Positions 34,464-45,939 of a stretch of DNA of 64,000 nucleotides are shown here, piece after piece. The stretch spans positions 26,749,092-26,813,091 of the forward strand of contig OX442415.1 in assembly GCA_949361645.1 (NCBI GenBank), written 5' to 3'. The notes under the pieces were generated by a model, which had not been told where the DNA came from, did no database searches, and was given only the letters and a program-made list of their open reading frames with translations. Within the stretch, counting starts at the first letter, position 1. Each line of letters opens with the position of its first letter. The position numbers and the translations under genes are program-made. The stretch comes from Spongilla lacustris (taxonomy: Eukaryota; Porifera; Demospongiae; Spongillida; Spongillidae).

Positions 34464-34862
34464 TACAGGCCTGTACAATTTTATAGGCCTGTACCACTGT
34501 ACAGGCCACTACCCCTCCCTGTACACGCCATTACCCTTGTACAGGCCTGCACCCCTGTACAAGCCTGTACCCTTGTACAGTCCTGTACACCCCCCCCCCC
34601 CAAGTACAGGCCTGTACCCCTGTCCAGGCCACTACCCCTCCCTGTACACGCCATTACCCTTGTACAGGCCTGCACCCCTGTACAAGCCTGTACCCTCGTA
34701 CAGTCCTGTACCCCCCACCCACCCCAGTACAGGCCTGTACCCCTGTCCAGGCTTGTACCCCTCCCTGCATGTACACGCCTTTACCCCTGTACAAGCCTGT
34801 ACCCACTGTACAGTCCTGTAAACCCCCCCCCCCCCCCCGCCCCCCCGCCAGTACAGGCCTGT
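34464..34862. repeat. GTAC-rich minisatellite with 123-bp higher-order period
   Basis: Built of TGTACAGGCCTGTACCCC modules. A larger 123-bp period is visible: the CCACTACCCCTCCCTGTACA block begins at 34506 and again at 34629. Three C-runs are embedded. The proline/tyrosine-rich ORFs are composition artefacts. Confidence 0.9.
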
Positions 34863-35049
34863 ACCCTGTCCAGGCTTGTATCCCTGTACCCCTCCTTGAA
34901 CATGCCTGTATCCCTGAGCAGGCCTGTACCCCTCCGTGAACAGTGGTACAGGCCTATACCTCTCCCTGTACCCTTTCACAGGATTGTACTGCTGTACATG
35001 TATAGTTCATGTCTCTACTCAAAGCATGGCTTTATAACCGGACCTCTTC

Positions 35050-35420
35050 TGTAGTTTTGGGTGGCCATCCCTCCTGAATAGACTGAAACACCCTTGCTAA
35101 CACCAGGTCCCTTAATTGTTGTTGTTCTTCGTAATTCTGCCACTGCGACCAGGAGGGTTTGTAGTTGGGAATGTCCCTCCTTCCTCCTCGTCCATTTGTG
35201 CCATCTGCATGTCGGCCACCACTGGGAGACGTGAAAGTGCATCAGCATTTGTGTGCTGAGTGGTACTCTTGTACCTGATATCAAGACAGGGCTAGCCTAC
35301 CGCATATACCAATGCAACCGTGCTGCTGTCACTGCTGGTAATCCCTTTTCAGGGTTGAGAATGGACAACAAGGGATGGTGGTCTGTCACCAGTGTGTAAT
35401 GGGGAGGAACTGTGATGTCC
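35050..35420 (-). pseudogene. Gypsy RNase H fragment, opposite strand to the gag
   Basis: The minus strand reads TLVTDHHPLLSILNPEKGLP, then a stop, then in another frame TTQHTNADALSRLPVV. TDHxPL..I and NADALSRLP are hallmark motifs of Ty3/Gypsy RNase H. Orientation is opposite to the gag at 33557, so either one piece was inverted or two insertions are present. Confidence 0.82.
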
Positions 35421-35511
35421 GGAAACATTCAGTGATTAGAGATAAATAGGATGTGTGTGCATGTGATTACGTGTATGATTCAGTATAATGAATGAATGAT
35501 TGTTGATGTTG

Positions 35512-35537
35512 TGAGCTATCCGAGTGCATCCTGAGGT
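35512..35537. repeat. LTR-edge-like repeat, copy 2
   Basis: Identical 26 bp to 33492-33517, but continuing ATCGAGTG in place of CTACA, so it looks truncated. Confidence 0.5.
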
Positions 35538-36047
35538 ATCGAGTGTCTGAGAAACAAACCAGCCTAGGACGCCATTGCATGTGGTTGAATCTTTTGAAAC
35601 ATGATCACATGTACATGTACAACAGTGCTTTGTTGTGACACCTGCAGTTAAATTAACACAACAGTAATGCTACATTACATCCATAGTGACATCCATGCAC
35701 ATGCACTGTTCCTTCTGATTGTTCCTGCAGCTAGTGAGCGTTGTATGTAAAAAATCAATTTAAGCTGACACTTGAACTCCCTGAAATAAAAATGCAGTGA
35801 TTACTAGAATACACCTGAACACACATATTGCATACTGTAGAAGAGAACCGGTTAACTTACGTCCTTTTCTTCAACCCAATATAAGTGTCTTCTTAAAACC
35901 ACTTTACAACACTGGAAAGCATGGTATTATTCAGTTTTATTTTGTTTTTTACAAACAAACCCAGCTAGCTTACCTTTTTCCTTTCATACACAATCCTTTC
36001 AGTCTGATAGTACTTCATTTGACATGCGCTATAAGATGAGAGCCGGG
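35538..36047. other. Intergenic, nothing recognised
   Basis: AT-rich with short ORFs only. Confidence 0.5.
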
Positions 36048-36205
36048 GCCAGCGGGGTGAATGGGGATAAGGGGAGGAAAGGAGAGAGGAGGAGCGAGAG
36101 TGATGGGAGGGAGGGGGAGGTAGGAAAATTGACGGGATGAGGAGGGAGGGAGATGGAAGGGGAGGTAAGGAAATTAAATGGAGGAGGAAAAGAGAAAGTA
36201 TTATT
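36048..36205. repeat. Purine-rich (GGGAGGAAAG)n-like tract
   Basis: Nearly all purines on the plus strand for about 160 bp, with irregular GGAGG/GGGAG units. Mirror-repeat-like purine tracts of this kind can form triplex DNA; that is inference. Confidence 0.8.
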
Positions 36206-36594
36206 TGTTTTTTTTTGTACAGGTTGTGGTGGCAGTTTGTATATGCCAAAACATTGAGTGTCTGACTGGCTAAATACAATTGAGGGATTCATGAAAGTTT
36301 GTGTTATGATGTTCTACTTCCATTGCTGCAGTATTATTGTAGGAAGTCTTCCCTTCATATGTACAGTTAAATGGCATGTTTGTGAACCCTGGATTAATTG
36401 ACAGAACAGCAAGTGACATGCCACGTGTACACCAGGGGGTAGGTACGGTAAATCCCTGGTGTTATAGGAAGTACATGCATGTAATGGTGTGCTTCTTGTA
36501 CACGTAACATCTGTAGCAAATGCATGACTGGAAACCGTAAGTGATACTGGCAGATGTTGCCTATTCCTGCCTCCTCCTCCCCCACGTTCAGCTG

Positions 36595-36596
<2 letters not shown>
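36206..36596. other. Intergenic, nothing recognised
   Basis: No supported ORF or repeat. Confidence 0.5.
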
Positions 36597-36649
<53 letters not shown>

Positions 36650-36666
36650 TGTGTGTGTTTGTGTGA

Positions 36667-36738
<72 letters not shown>

Positions 36739-36757
36739 ATGTATGTGTGTGTGTACA
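36597..36757. repeat. (GT)n microsatellite
   Basis: About 160 bp of GT dinucleotides with a few AAT and TTT interruptions. Confidence 0.97.
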
Positions 36758-38344
36758 TAAACACCTGCTGATCCTATCTTATTTCAATGTTTGTACAAAG
36801 TAACAAAGGCCCAATGTTATGAATTTTGTTGTGTGGCCAGACTGTGCTGATAAAAGGTCTAGGTCTGTACATGTACATACAGTGAATAATCTCATGCACA
36901 ATGCCATGCATCTTTGTGCAAATACAACCCCTAGGCCTGGTTTTGCTGGTTGTCCTAGGGAAAAGCTGTGTCCTGGAAGTTCATAGTATGTTAACAGATG
37001 TGCAGCACTACTACTTGTGTCCATACATGTATGTACATTTTTGGTGAGCCCCAGGGTTATTCTATTGCCTGTCTACTTGTTGCCAGCTAGGCTTGGAGTA
37101 CTACAGTTGAGAGCCTTACTGTTGACAGTAATGAGAGCAAGGTACTACATGTAATGCCGTGCATACTAAAAATGAAAACCTTTAGGGAAGGCCAACAATA
37201 TAGGGAGAAGGCCACCTATAGGGAGAAGGCCAACTGTATAGGGAGAAGGCCACTGTATAGGGAGAAGGCCACTGTATAGGGAGAAGGCCAACTGACCAAC
37301 AGTATAGTATATAACATGTACATGTACATGTAAGTAGTCAAGGGAGGTGTGTCCATATATGTATGTACGAAGTGGGCCCATAAGGTTATTCTATTTGTGA
37401 TAACTAATGCAAACACTAAATGGGCATGGGCCAACCTACATGTATGAAGCTTTGGCATAGCCCCAGAACCATTATCCCTTGTTAGGCCAGTAGGGGCCAA
37501 AACCAGCTTAAGGCTGGCTTGTGGTTTCCTTGTCCACACAATGGATGTGGTTGCTTTGCAAAACTTAGGTAACCACTAAAATCACTACCTATCTTTGAAG
37601 TACCACTGCATGTACATGTAGTGACCTACAGCCAAAAAAGTTGCATGAAGGGCATACGATGACTTGGCTACATACATGTATAGAAGGGTTAAGGTTACCA
37701 CACGTACATGTAGGTAACATGTTGCATGCAACTCAAATGAATATAGCGCATGGTAGCCTTTTAAAGCACAGCCTCATATGCAAATGTAGTAATATTAAAT
37801 TTACCAGAACTTTTGTGTAGGTAGTCAGGGTTAGGGTTTATACCTGTATCTGGTAGCCACCAGATGAGAAATTAGTCCTGGGTACATATACTAGGTACAG
37901 GATTATGTAACAGTAGATGGTGTCTATAAAGATAGACAATAGTACATGTAACAAAGAGTACATGTACAAGTTAATGTACCTCTCCAGGCCCTTAAACAGA
38001 AGTACTTTAACATGCATGTTCAAAGACTTCTGATGGAGCCGTCACCCAAGTGATGCATTGTATGTGTACAAAGGATACCTCCCCCCTTTCTGGGGGATTT
38101 GGAGAGGTGATCCAATGACACCACCAACACCCCTCCAGGGGAGTGACGAAGTGTTCTCAACACCAATGCATGCAAAGAAAAATTAGCATGTCCAAAAATA
38201 CCATGTGTACTCTAGTGCATGTAACCACCATCACAATAGCCCCCAAACAGCCATTCACACACCTGTTATCTGTCGTCACTGTGTTCAAAGGACTGGGGAA
38301 GTAGCCAGACCAGTAAATACTTTGGTTTGTAGTACTGCAGTTAC
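36758..38344. repeat. Intergenic stretch with a small copy of the 20-bp array
   Basis: 37190-37292 holds about five units of the TATAGGGAGAAGGCCAAC repeat that forms the larger array at 38895-39660. Many TACATGTA motifs. No gene recognised. Confidence 0.65.
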
Positions 38345-38551
<207 letters not shown>

Positions 38552-38894
38552 GTTTGTGTCCAAATTATTATTATTTATATCTGATGTATATGGATGTACA
38601 TGTAAGTACCACTGTGTACAGGTATATGTGTGGACATCATTGGTGTGTGTGCCCATGTTTGAAGCACACAATACACAGCTCTACATCAGCGTGTGTAGTG
38701 TGCACATGATGGAGACACTTGTGAATATGTGCATCGCCACCAGTAGAGCTACTACATTGAGTGTCCACACTGTAACTGAGCGTGCGTGACTTGCTGGAAG
38801 TGTCCATGCACGTGTGTGGTGTGTGTGTCCCACAGGTCAGCTATACACATGGTAAACAAAGGGACAGAGATGCTACACAAATGGACAATGCTCA

Positions 38895-39660
38895 GTGGTT
38901 CATATAGGGAGAAAGCCAATAGTATAGGGAGAAGGCCAACTGTATAGGAAATAGTATAGGGATAAGGCCGACAGTACACATGTAGGTAGAAAGTCAACAG
39001 TATAGGGAGAAAGCCAACAGCATAGGGAGACGGCCAACTGTATAGGGATAAGGTCAACCATATAGGGAGAAGGGTCAACAGTATAGGGAGAAGGCCAAGA
39101 GTATATAGGGAGCAGGCCAACAGTATAGGGAGAAGGCCAACAGTATAGGGAGAAGGCCAACTGTATAGGGAGAAGGCCAACAGTATAGGGAGAAGGCCAA
39201 GAGTATATAGGGAGAAGGCTAACAGTATAGGGAGAAGGCCAACAGTATAGGGAGAAGGCCAACAGTATAGGGAGAAGGCCAAGAGTATATAGGGAGAAGG
39301 CTAACAGTATAAGCGCAGCTTATTATAAAGAGAAGGCCACCAGCATAGGAAGAAGGCCAACAGTACAGGGAGAAGGCCAACAGTATAGGGAGAAGGCCAA
39401 CAGTATAGGGAGAAGGCCAAGAGTATATAGGGAGAAGGCTAACAGTATAGGGAGAAGGCCAACAGTATAGGGAGAAGGCCAACTGTATAGCGAGAAGGCC
39501 AACAGTATAGGGAGAAGGCCAACAGTATAGCGAGAAGGCCACCAGTCTAACACTACAGGAAGAAGACCAACAGTATAAGGAAACGGGCAATTAACGGTCC
39601 GGGAGAAGGCCAACAGTACAGGGCGAATTCCATACAGTACTAGTATAGGGAGAAGGCCAT
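38895..39660. repeat. 20-bp minisatellite
   Basis: More than 30 units of AACAGTATAGGGAGAAGGCC with some 22-24-bp variants (AAGAGTATATAGGG). A related short array lies at 37190-37292. Minus-strand PYTVGLLPILLAFSLY-type ORFs are artefacts of the repeat. Confidence 0.95.
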
Positions 39661-40136
39661 ATCTCCTCCCCCTTCACTGCATCGAATATATGCCTGTTCT
39701 GCACATACTAAATTCACACAGTATACTCACCAAAACACTTGAATCTCAGAAGTTGAAATCATGCAGGGCAATCCGTTTATTGCTGCCTCCACATATCCAA
39801 AGCTACGATTGTGTATTATCGTTAATAATTCATCTGCAATTAACAGTTAACTAGTTGCAACGTACGCAATAACTGTAACTTAATCCCAGATGATGCAAGG
39901 TATTACGTTATGACATATTGTTTATGAATAAATTATGCGCGGTAGAAATTAATTTTTTGTCTTGATTTTACTACACGAATGGTTCATGTCATAATTATAT
40001 AAAACACAGATTCACAATCAGACCGATTTATACTAAATTATAAATGTGTTTAAAATTCAATTTAAAAATAAAAGCATGATGACCGCCTATGTATGGGCCA
40101 TTTCTCCATATGCATTTCCAGCCAAGTTTGGATCAG
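39661..40136. other. 3' flank of the coiled-coil gene
   Basis: AT-rich, no ORF. No canonical AATAAA was found on the minus strand close to the stop. Confidence 0.4.
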
Positions 40137-43100
40137 TCATCTGTGTAGGATCAGAACAGTGTGATGGCACTGTTGCACCTTACTCTCCTCGTGGTAGAGA
40201 GCTAGACATTGTTGGCCCTGGATCTGTGAGGTTTGGGTCGGGGGTGGAGGAGGAGTCTTTGGTCCCACCTCTCCCCCCACCACTGCCCTCGACGTCTCCA
40301 CATCCAACTTCTCCACAATGCTGGTGTCAAGACTACTGTTCGAATCGTCGCTCGGCTTGGCAGAGTAGTCGTCCACACTGCCATCCTCATTCACCGGAGT
40401 CCTGGGTCCAACAACAGTAGCTTCCTCCGTTCCCAACACCCCCTCTTCCTCCTCCTCCATCTGCCCAGCACCACGGTGAGAGATGGACTCCTTCACCGGT
40501 GAGAACATTTGCATAGCCGTGTGGCTGCGATTCCTGCAATGACCATCGGAACTGGTGGATGCTACATGCCTCCTCCCTCCTCCCCTGTCCATCACTTCAA
40601 AGTCTTCACCGTCTGAAGACACCTCGTCAAAGAGAGGGGAGGAGTTTCGCTTGTCGCCCTTGTTATTATCATTGAAATCATAAAAAGAAATAATTATACT
40701 AGTTATTAAGAGCACCACACAACTAGTCAAATGATTGGACGAGGGTGTGGTCAAGCATGTAGACTAATTGTAACATTCATAGATTTTTAAAATGAATGCA
40801 TCATTGTACATTACACGTATTTGCCACCTGTATTTGCCACCTGTACAGCCACCTGTACAGCCACCCAATCTATGACAACAGTTCTCAGCCTCTCGATCTC
40901 AGCCAACAGCCTGTTTACCTGCTCCAGTCTGGGCGTCAAGTTGCCCGAATCTAGGGTCACGTCATTTTCTGTTGCCATGTAGTTCCCTAGCAACAGAACA
41001 GGTGCTAGTACACCACAGCAGGTAGGGAAATAAAACAACTCAACATACGTTTAGCCCCAAACAGCAGAGAGGCGCTGGGGTCCTTCCTTTCGCTCATTGC
41101 AGTGGCGAGGTTCACCAAGCACTCCAATTCTTCTACAGACTCCGTGATCTGAAGCAATTGTAGCAACTAAATAATCACACACAACAGGACAACACATGGG
41201 GAGAACTAACTTTTATAACCAGCTCCACTGATTCTTGACTCTGAGCTTCACTCACACCAGTCAGCAGCGTAGCAATCTACACACGAATAAAGTACACATA
41301 ATGCTTCTTTGACACATTAACATGAAGTATACCTTAAATGCATTATGACACTCTGAACATTTTATCAGCATGATTATATTTCAATGGCTTCACATTGCCG
41401 CACAACACATATGTAAAATACACCAACCTCCTCATATGCTTCCTGTAGTGTCCTTTTCTCTTCCAAAAGACCCTGGTTTTGGCTCTCAAGCTACAAGGAG
41501 AAAGAAAAAGTGATGCAGGGAGAGTCCCAACAATGTGGCCAATACACATGAAACTAAATATGTATATTGTCATGGCAAGCATACATGTAACCCCTTTCCA
41601 AATTATGTCACTCACATGTACCATTATGTCTATCACCCATGGTAGGTGTAATACATTATTTGTTTGGGTAGATGCACATATGTACCGCAAGAAACATTTG
41701 GGGGAGAGAACACACTAATCCAGTGGGCTGGCACCATTCATGCATCCTAACCTCCTTCATGGATGACTTCAGCTGCCCAATGGTCCCCTGGCTGGACTGC
41801 AGCTCAATGCTGAGCACAGTCATGGCGTCCTAGAGCAATAACAATGGAATGAGATGATCACATGACCACAACAATGATAGGTATATCCTTCTAAGGGTGA
41901 CAAGTGGGGAGGGAGCTCACCACATGATGGGTGTGAGGGGAGGGGCTCACCACATGATGGGTGACATGGGGGGCGGGGCTCACCATATGATGAGGGGGGG
42001 GGGGGGGGGGCTCACCGAGTTCCTCATGGCCTGCAACTCATGGCAACATTTGGCCTCTGGCTCAAATAACATCTGAGGGGCAGAGTAGGTGGGTGAAGTC
42101 ACGAAGGATACACACTATTCTGCAAACGTTTTGGAGTTTTTCACACTCCTGCCTCAGCTGTGAATTCTCAGGCTCCAGAGAGGCGATCCTTTTTGCTTGG
42201 GAGTCTGAGCAGACCCTGAAAAGGCACACAACATCAAAATAATATCCTCCGGCAGATGATAATGGCTGCACGAGACAGTCCTCCACACCACCCCACCTCA
42301 GCTCTTAGTCCTCCACACCACCCCCACACAAAGCAAACCTCAGCTCTTAGTCCTTCACACCACCCCCACACAAAGCTCACCTCAGCTCTTAGTCCTCCAC
42401 ACCACCCCCACACAAAGCTCACCTCAGCTCTTAGTCCTCCACACCACCCCCACACAACGCTCACCTCAGCTCTTAGTCCTTCACACCACCTCCACACAAA
42501 GCTCACCTCAGCTCCTTCAGCTCTTTCTGGAGCATCTCAACAACTTCCTGGGAGCTCTGAAGGAGTGACTCCTACAACACTACATGGGTGCACATGCCGT
42601 AAACACTCCTCCAATGCCTTCTCATGCAGCACAGCACTGGTCATCTGCAGGGTGTGGTGTTTCTCAGCTAGCTCCCTGGCCTGTGCAAGAAGCTGAGACT
42701 GGAGCTCCATTACCTGGTGCCAAGCAGAGAGACATCAGGTTACACATATCATTATTCACCAATTACATATTTATCGTTTTTTGATTTTAAAACAATGAAG
42801 TGTTGTGCGATTGCAAAGAGTAACTTTGGTAGGTACAATATTATGCATCCTACCCCTAGCCAAGGGATGTCGTGTAAAAAAAAAAACAGCTGGTATGTGT
42901 ATGCACATACACTTTGCAACTAGAAATTCAAGCCAGTTCACGTTAATGAGCTTGAGATTACATGTACATGCACTATCTCTCTTCACTCTAATTCACCATC
43001 TGCAGTTTGAGTTTTCAAGCACATAAACTTAATAATCACACACCTTTGCTGATGTCATATCATATGATGCTTATGTCTCATATTATATGATGGTTATGCC

Positions 43101-43826
43101 TCATATTAATATGATGGTTATGCCTCATATTAATATGATGGTTATGTCTCATATTATATGATGGTTATGCTTCATATTAATATGATGGTTATGCCTCATA
43201 TTAATATGATGGTTATGCCTCATATTAATATGATGGTTATGCCTCATATTAATATGATGGTTATGCCTCATATTAATATGATGGTTATGCCTCATATTAA
43301 TATGATGGTTATGCCTCATATTAATATGATGGTTATGCCTCATATTAATATGATGGTTATGCCTCATATTAATATGATGGTTATGCCTCATTATATGATG
43401 GTTATGCCTCATATTCTCCCCCATATTACGTTAACAGGAGCATTCAGTGAAGGTGGGTGAAGGGAATGAGTGATGAAGTGTAGTGGGAGGGGCATTGGTG
43501 ATGGGTGTGGGTTATAGAGGGGAGGGGCATTGGTGATGGTGTGGGGTATAGAGGGGAGGGGCATTAGTGATGGTGTGGGGTATAAAGGCTAGGGGCATTG
43601 GTGATGGTGTAGGGTGCAGTGGCTGACCTACTGATAAAAATAAGGTATTTACAGAAATATCAGCTGGTCTGGGACAATGCCAAGGAGTAAGGTGGAGGGA
43701 GGAGGAGGTGAACTAGGGGATGCCCCTTCATGTACCAACAAGGTCAATACCTTGTCCTTCAGCAGCTTATGTTCTTCTATGACAGGAGCTGAGGTGGCAT
43801 ATTGTTCTGCCCTCTCCTTGTAGTCA
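40137..43826 (-). CDS. Coiled-coil protein, at least ten exons, 5' end not found
   Basis: Minus-strand exons: 43826-43751, 42713 to about 42622, 42571-42507, 42215-42128, 42072-42016, 41829-41752, 41490-41428, 41276-41211, 41148-41049, 40986 to 40919 (or further), and a last exon from about 40658 to the TGA at 40137. Acceptors are AG and most donors GT. Reading phase is conserved across every junction checked, including a split Arg codon (AAG-C|GG) between 41049 and 40986. The protein is rich in E, L, K and Q with heptad-like segments (VMELQSQLLAQARELAEKHH, SLLQSSQEVVEMLQKELKEL, IASLEPENSQLRQECEKLQ). The C-terminal exon is acidic, serine-rich and probably disordered (SSPLFDEVSSDGEDFEVMD). Such proteins usually act as scaffolds; the family is not recognised. 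Uncertain points: the donor of the second exon (a 46-nt GC-AG intron would keep phase), and the N-terminus, which must supply two bases before 43826. Confidence 0.75.
42289..42506. repeat. 42-bp tandem repeat copying a 5' splice site
   Basis: Five 42-bp units lie directly after the exon ending at 42507. The CCTCAGCTC block starts at 42296, 42338, 42380, 42422, 42464 and 42506. On the minus strand each unit contains GAGCTGAG|GT. Four of these, including the authentic exon end, read GAGCTGAG|GTGAGC exactly. Confidence 0.9.
43065..43420. repeat. 24-bp minisatellite in an intron
   Basis: About 14 copies of ATGATGGTTATGCCTCATAT plus TAAT, located 5' of the second known exon of the coiled-coil gene. 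Each unit is partly self-complementary (ATATTAATAT). ORFs in both directions (MVMPHIN and NMRHNHHI repeats) are artefacts. Confidence 0.95.
43470..43625. repeat. Imperfect ~45-bp tandem repeat
   Basis: Three to four units of GGGGCATTGGTGATGGTGTG followed by GGGTATAGAGGGGA, in the same intron as the 24-bp array. Confidence 0.75.
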
Positions 43827-44000
43827 CTGAAACAAAGTAGATCATATCTACTAAAATTCAATTGCTGTTAAATTTCCTGTATATGTAGTGCTTATTAAAA
43901 GCGTTCCCATGGCAATGTTTACGTTAAATTAGAATTGTGTATCTTTATGTTTTAAGTTTTGCTCACCACTTTTAGCTAACGCGAAGTAGTTTTTATCAAG

Positions 44001-44099
44001 ATGCCTTCACGACAACAACAGAGGAAAGCTAAGCGACGAGAGGAATACCTCCAGAATCGAGACGACGAGTTGGAGTCCTCCCGAATTCATAGCATGTAA
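44001..44099 (+). CDS. Small basic ORF resembling the start of 19553-19882
   Basis: MPSRQQQRKAKRREEYLQNR then DDELESSRIHSM and a stop: 32 codons in good start context (CAAGATGCC). The MPSR plus basic opening recalls MPSRRSRREKNRAKK at 19553. It may be the 5' remnant of the same repeat-encoded family. A short upstream region is AT-rich. Too short to name. Confidence 0.3.
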   Translation: MPSRQQQRKAKRREEYLQNRDDELESSRIHSM

Positions 44100-44459
44100 A
44101 AAGGCGTTTGGGCTCGGAACAATGGATGAATATTCACTCAAATCACATGAATCTGGGAAGACACATAAAAAAAACGTGTCTATCTTAAGGGGAAATACCA
44201 AGATTGTTATTTAAAAGTGTGCTTTGCATTAAGGAGAGGAGGGAGCCTTTGAACTTGGCATCCCCCCTCCCCCCCCCCCCCCCCCCAAGTTTACAGCCTG
44301 CCTAAGCCAGTAAAAGAATTTTCAAGAGCAAGCAAAGTACTAGTGTACCTTATATAGATAATTTCTGCATCACTAACAGATGAGTCAGTGGTGCCATCCA
44401 CCACGATAGAAGTTGTTTGACTGAAGCTTTTGTTGCAAACCCACCCGCTGCTCTTCTGC

Positions 44460-45130
44460 ATTAGAGTCCACCATGAAGGAGAGGAGGGAGCCTTCGAACT
44501 TGGCATCCCCCCAGTTCCAACACATAGCTCCACCTCCTTTAGGCCTTTCTTAAAGTGTGACGAGACGAAGCCCTTCAAAGACTGAAAGTCCTGTGACAGA
44601 AGGGTTAAACCAGCAGAGGTTAAGCATGGTGCAAGTAAAGATATCTGAAAGGAGTCACGATGAACAAGGAGGAATCATATCAATACATGCAAAAATATGC
44701 AACGCTAAACGGAACTTCTCAATACAATTCAGTCATGCACACATAACACAGGTACATATGCATGCAGAAACACACATGAAACAAATTGCCACTGCTCAAT
44801 TACCGACTCTTCGAATCCATCATGCACACTTGTTCACGCTTCCGTTACTAGACACCACCTTCACCTCATAGCCCGGTCATCCATTCCAAGTTCACAGCGT
44901 CCGAGTCGTTGATTTGAATAATGTCGCCACTCTTGGAAGACTTGGAGTATATTCCGTTGGATTGGATTTTCATATGACCAATGTCCTGGCATGTAAAAGA
45001 TACGCGAAGAGGTGTTTAGCCCCCACCCCATTTGTAAATTTACCCGTAACCCTTAAAACCAAGCTTCTGCGAGCGCCTCTTAATCTTGATGTGCCCGACC
45101 TCGTTGTACCATGGCGCCTGCAGTTTTAGT
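44460..45130 (-). pseudogene. SSRP1: SSRP1 (FACT complex) N-terminal fragment
   Basis: Minus-strand pieces match the N-terminal half of SSRP1 in order. After an acceptor at 44985 comes GHMKIQSNGIYSKSSKSGDI then NLEW. Next come KVVSSNGSVNK and, after a shift, DGFEES. After an acceptor near 44590 comes DFQSLKGFVSSHFKKGLKEV then ELCV, and in another frame WNWGDAKFEGSLLSFMVDS. A second GHIKIK-like copy lies at about 45060-45115. SSRP1 pairs with SPT16 in the FACT histone chaperone. At least three frameshifts, a stop and the absence of later domains show a pseudogene. Sequence after MVDSNA no longer resembles SSRP1. Compare 54625-55425. Confidence 0.75.
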
Positions 45131-45362
45131 CGCTCCTTACAGTTGGCTAATCAACCACCTGTACCATCTCTGCCTGTTACCCATGAACACTGCGCGTACG
45201 GGCTATATATAGGCGGGAGGCGAGCATATAATTCGATTCTTTCAAACGACAGGCCTGCCGGCCGGGAAGTCGTCAAATTAATGAATTTGATTGTTTGGTA
45301 AAACACGAAGCTACAATTATACACATCCACATCAAACACAACACGCAAAGGGTATCGGGGAC
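45131..45362. other. Region between the SSRP1 fragment and the 111-aa ORF
   Basis: The end near the ORF (about 45310-45362) is shared, inverted, with 54495-54545. Nothing else recognised. Confidence 0.5.
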
Positions 45363-45698
45363 TCAAAGTTTTGTCAACGCGGTACTACATACGGTTTCGT
45401 ACACTGTAAGAATCCTTGTAGAATCCTCCTCTGATACAGGAACGTGACGGTCAAACCTAGAACACTGCGTATATGTCTTCACTAGCGTGATAAACTCGTC
45501 GCTGAGTGGTACTCGAGCCTTTAGCTCTTGCCAATGGCTATTGGCTGTTGAATCATTTAGTTCGTCCAACACTTCTTCCATGACTTCAAACGAAGCGATG
45601 TTTTTGACTTTTCCTTCCAGCACTATTCCAATGCACAGAAGTTGAGTGTACAAAAGGTAGCCAATAACATATTCCCGACATTTTTCTATGTTGTCCAT
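45363..45698 (-). CDS. Intact 111-aa protein, family unknown
   Basis: The start is the ATG at 45696-45698 (context CAAGATGG); a longer frame would need a GTG. It reads MDNIEKCREYVIGYLLYTQL..., GKVKNIASFEVMEEVLDELN, WQELKARVPLSDEFITLVKT, ending STALTKL and stop. It is predicted mostly helical, with no membrane segment or signal peptide and no motif I recognise. Its last 60 or so codons are duplicated, broken, at 54310-54495, in both places beside SSRP1 sequence. Intact against a decayed copy suggests this one is, or recently was, under selection. It may be a single-exon gene or one exon of a larger gene. Confidence 0.5.
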   Translation of the reverse strand: MDNIEKCREYVIGYLLYTQLLCIGIVLEGKVKNIASFEVMEEVLDELNDSTANSHWQELKARVPLSDEFITLVKTYTQCSRFDRHVPVSEEDSTRILTVYETVCSTALTKL

Positions 45699-45939
45699 CT
45701 TGCTCCCTGACACGTCAGTGGAAAAATACTCCCGTGATCAATTACAAACAAATAAATTGAGCGTTGCTCTTAATAGTACCGACAAAAAATGCACACGGGA
45801 GACTCAGACGGTAGCAGCGCAGGGTGGTTGACAGGTGTGCGTTACGTAGAGCCTGACATCACTGCAACATCACTAATCTCATCACTAGGGAGGGAGGGAG
45901 AGGCTGGCTGCATGGCCATTATACAGCTGGCACACACAA

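Noticed and set aside
34396..35054. Proline/tyrosine-rich ORFs up to 207 codons
   Set aside because: Generated by TGTACAGGCCTGTACCCC repeats and C-runs.
38752..39613. Minus-strand ORFs with PYTVGLLPILLAFSLY repeats, looking like a multi-pass membrane protein
   Set aside because: Artefact of the 20-bp minisatellite read in rotating frames.
40046..40502. Plus-strand ORFs over the last exon of the coiled-coil gene
   Set aside because: Shadow frames of the minus-strand exon, which has splice and phase support.
43149..43460. MVMPHIN / NMRHNHHI repeat ORFs
   Set aside because: A 24-bp intronic minisatellite that is open in both directions.
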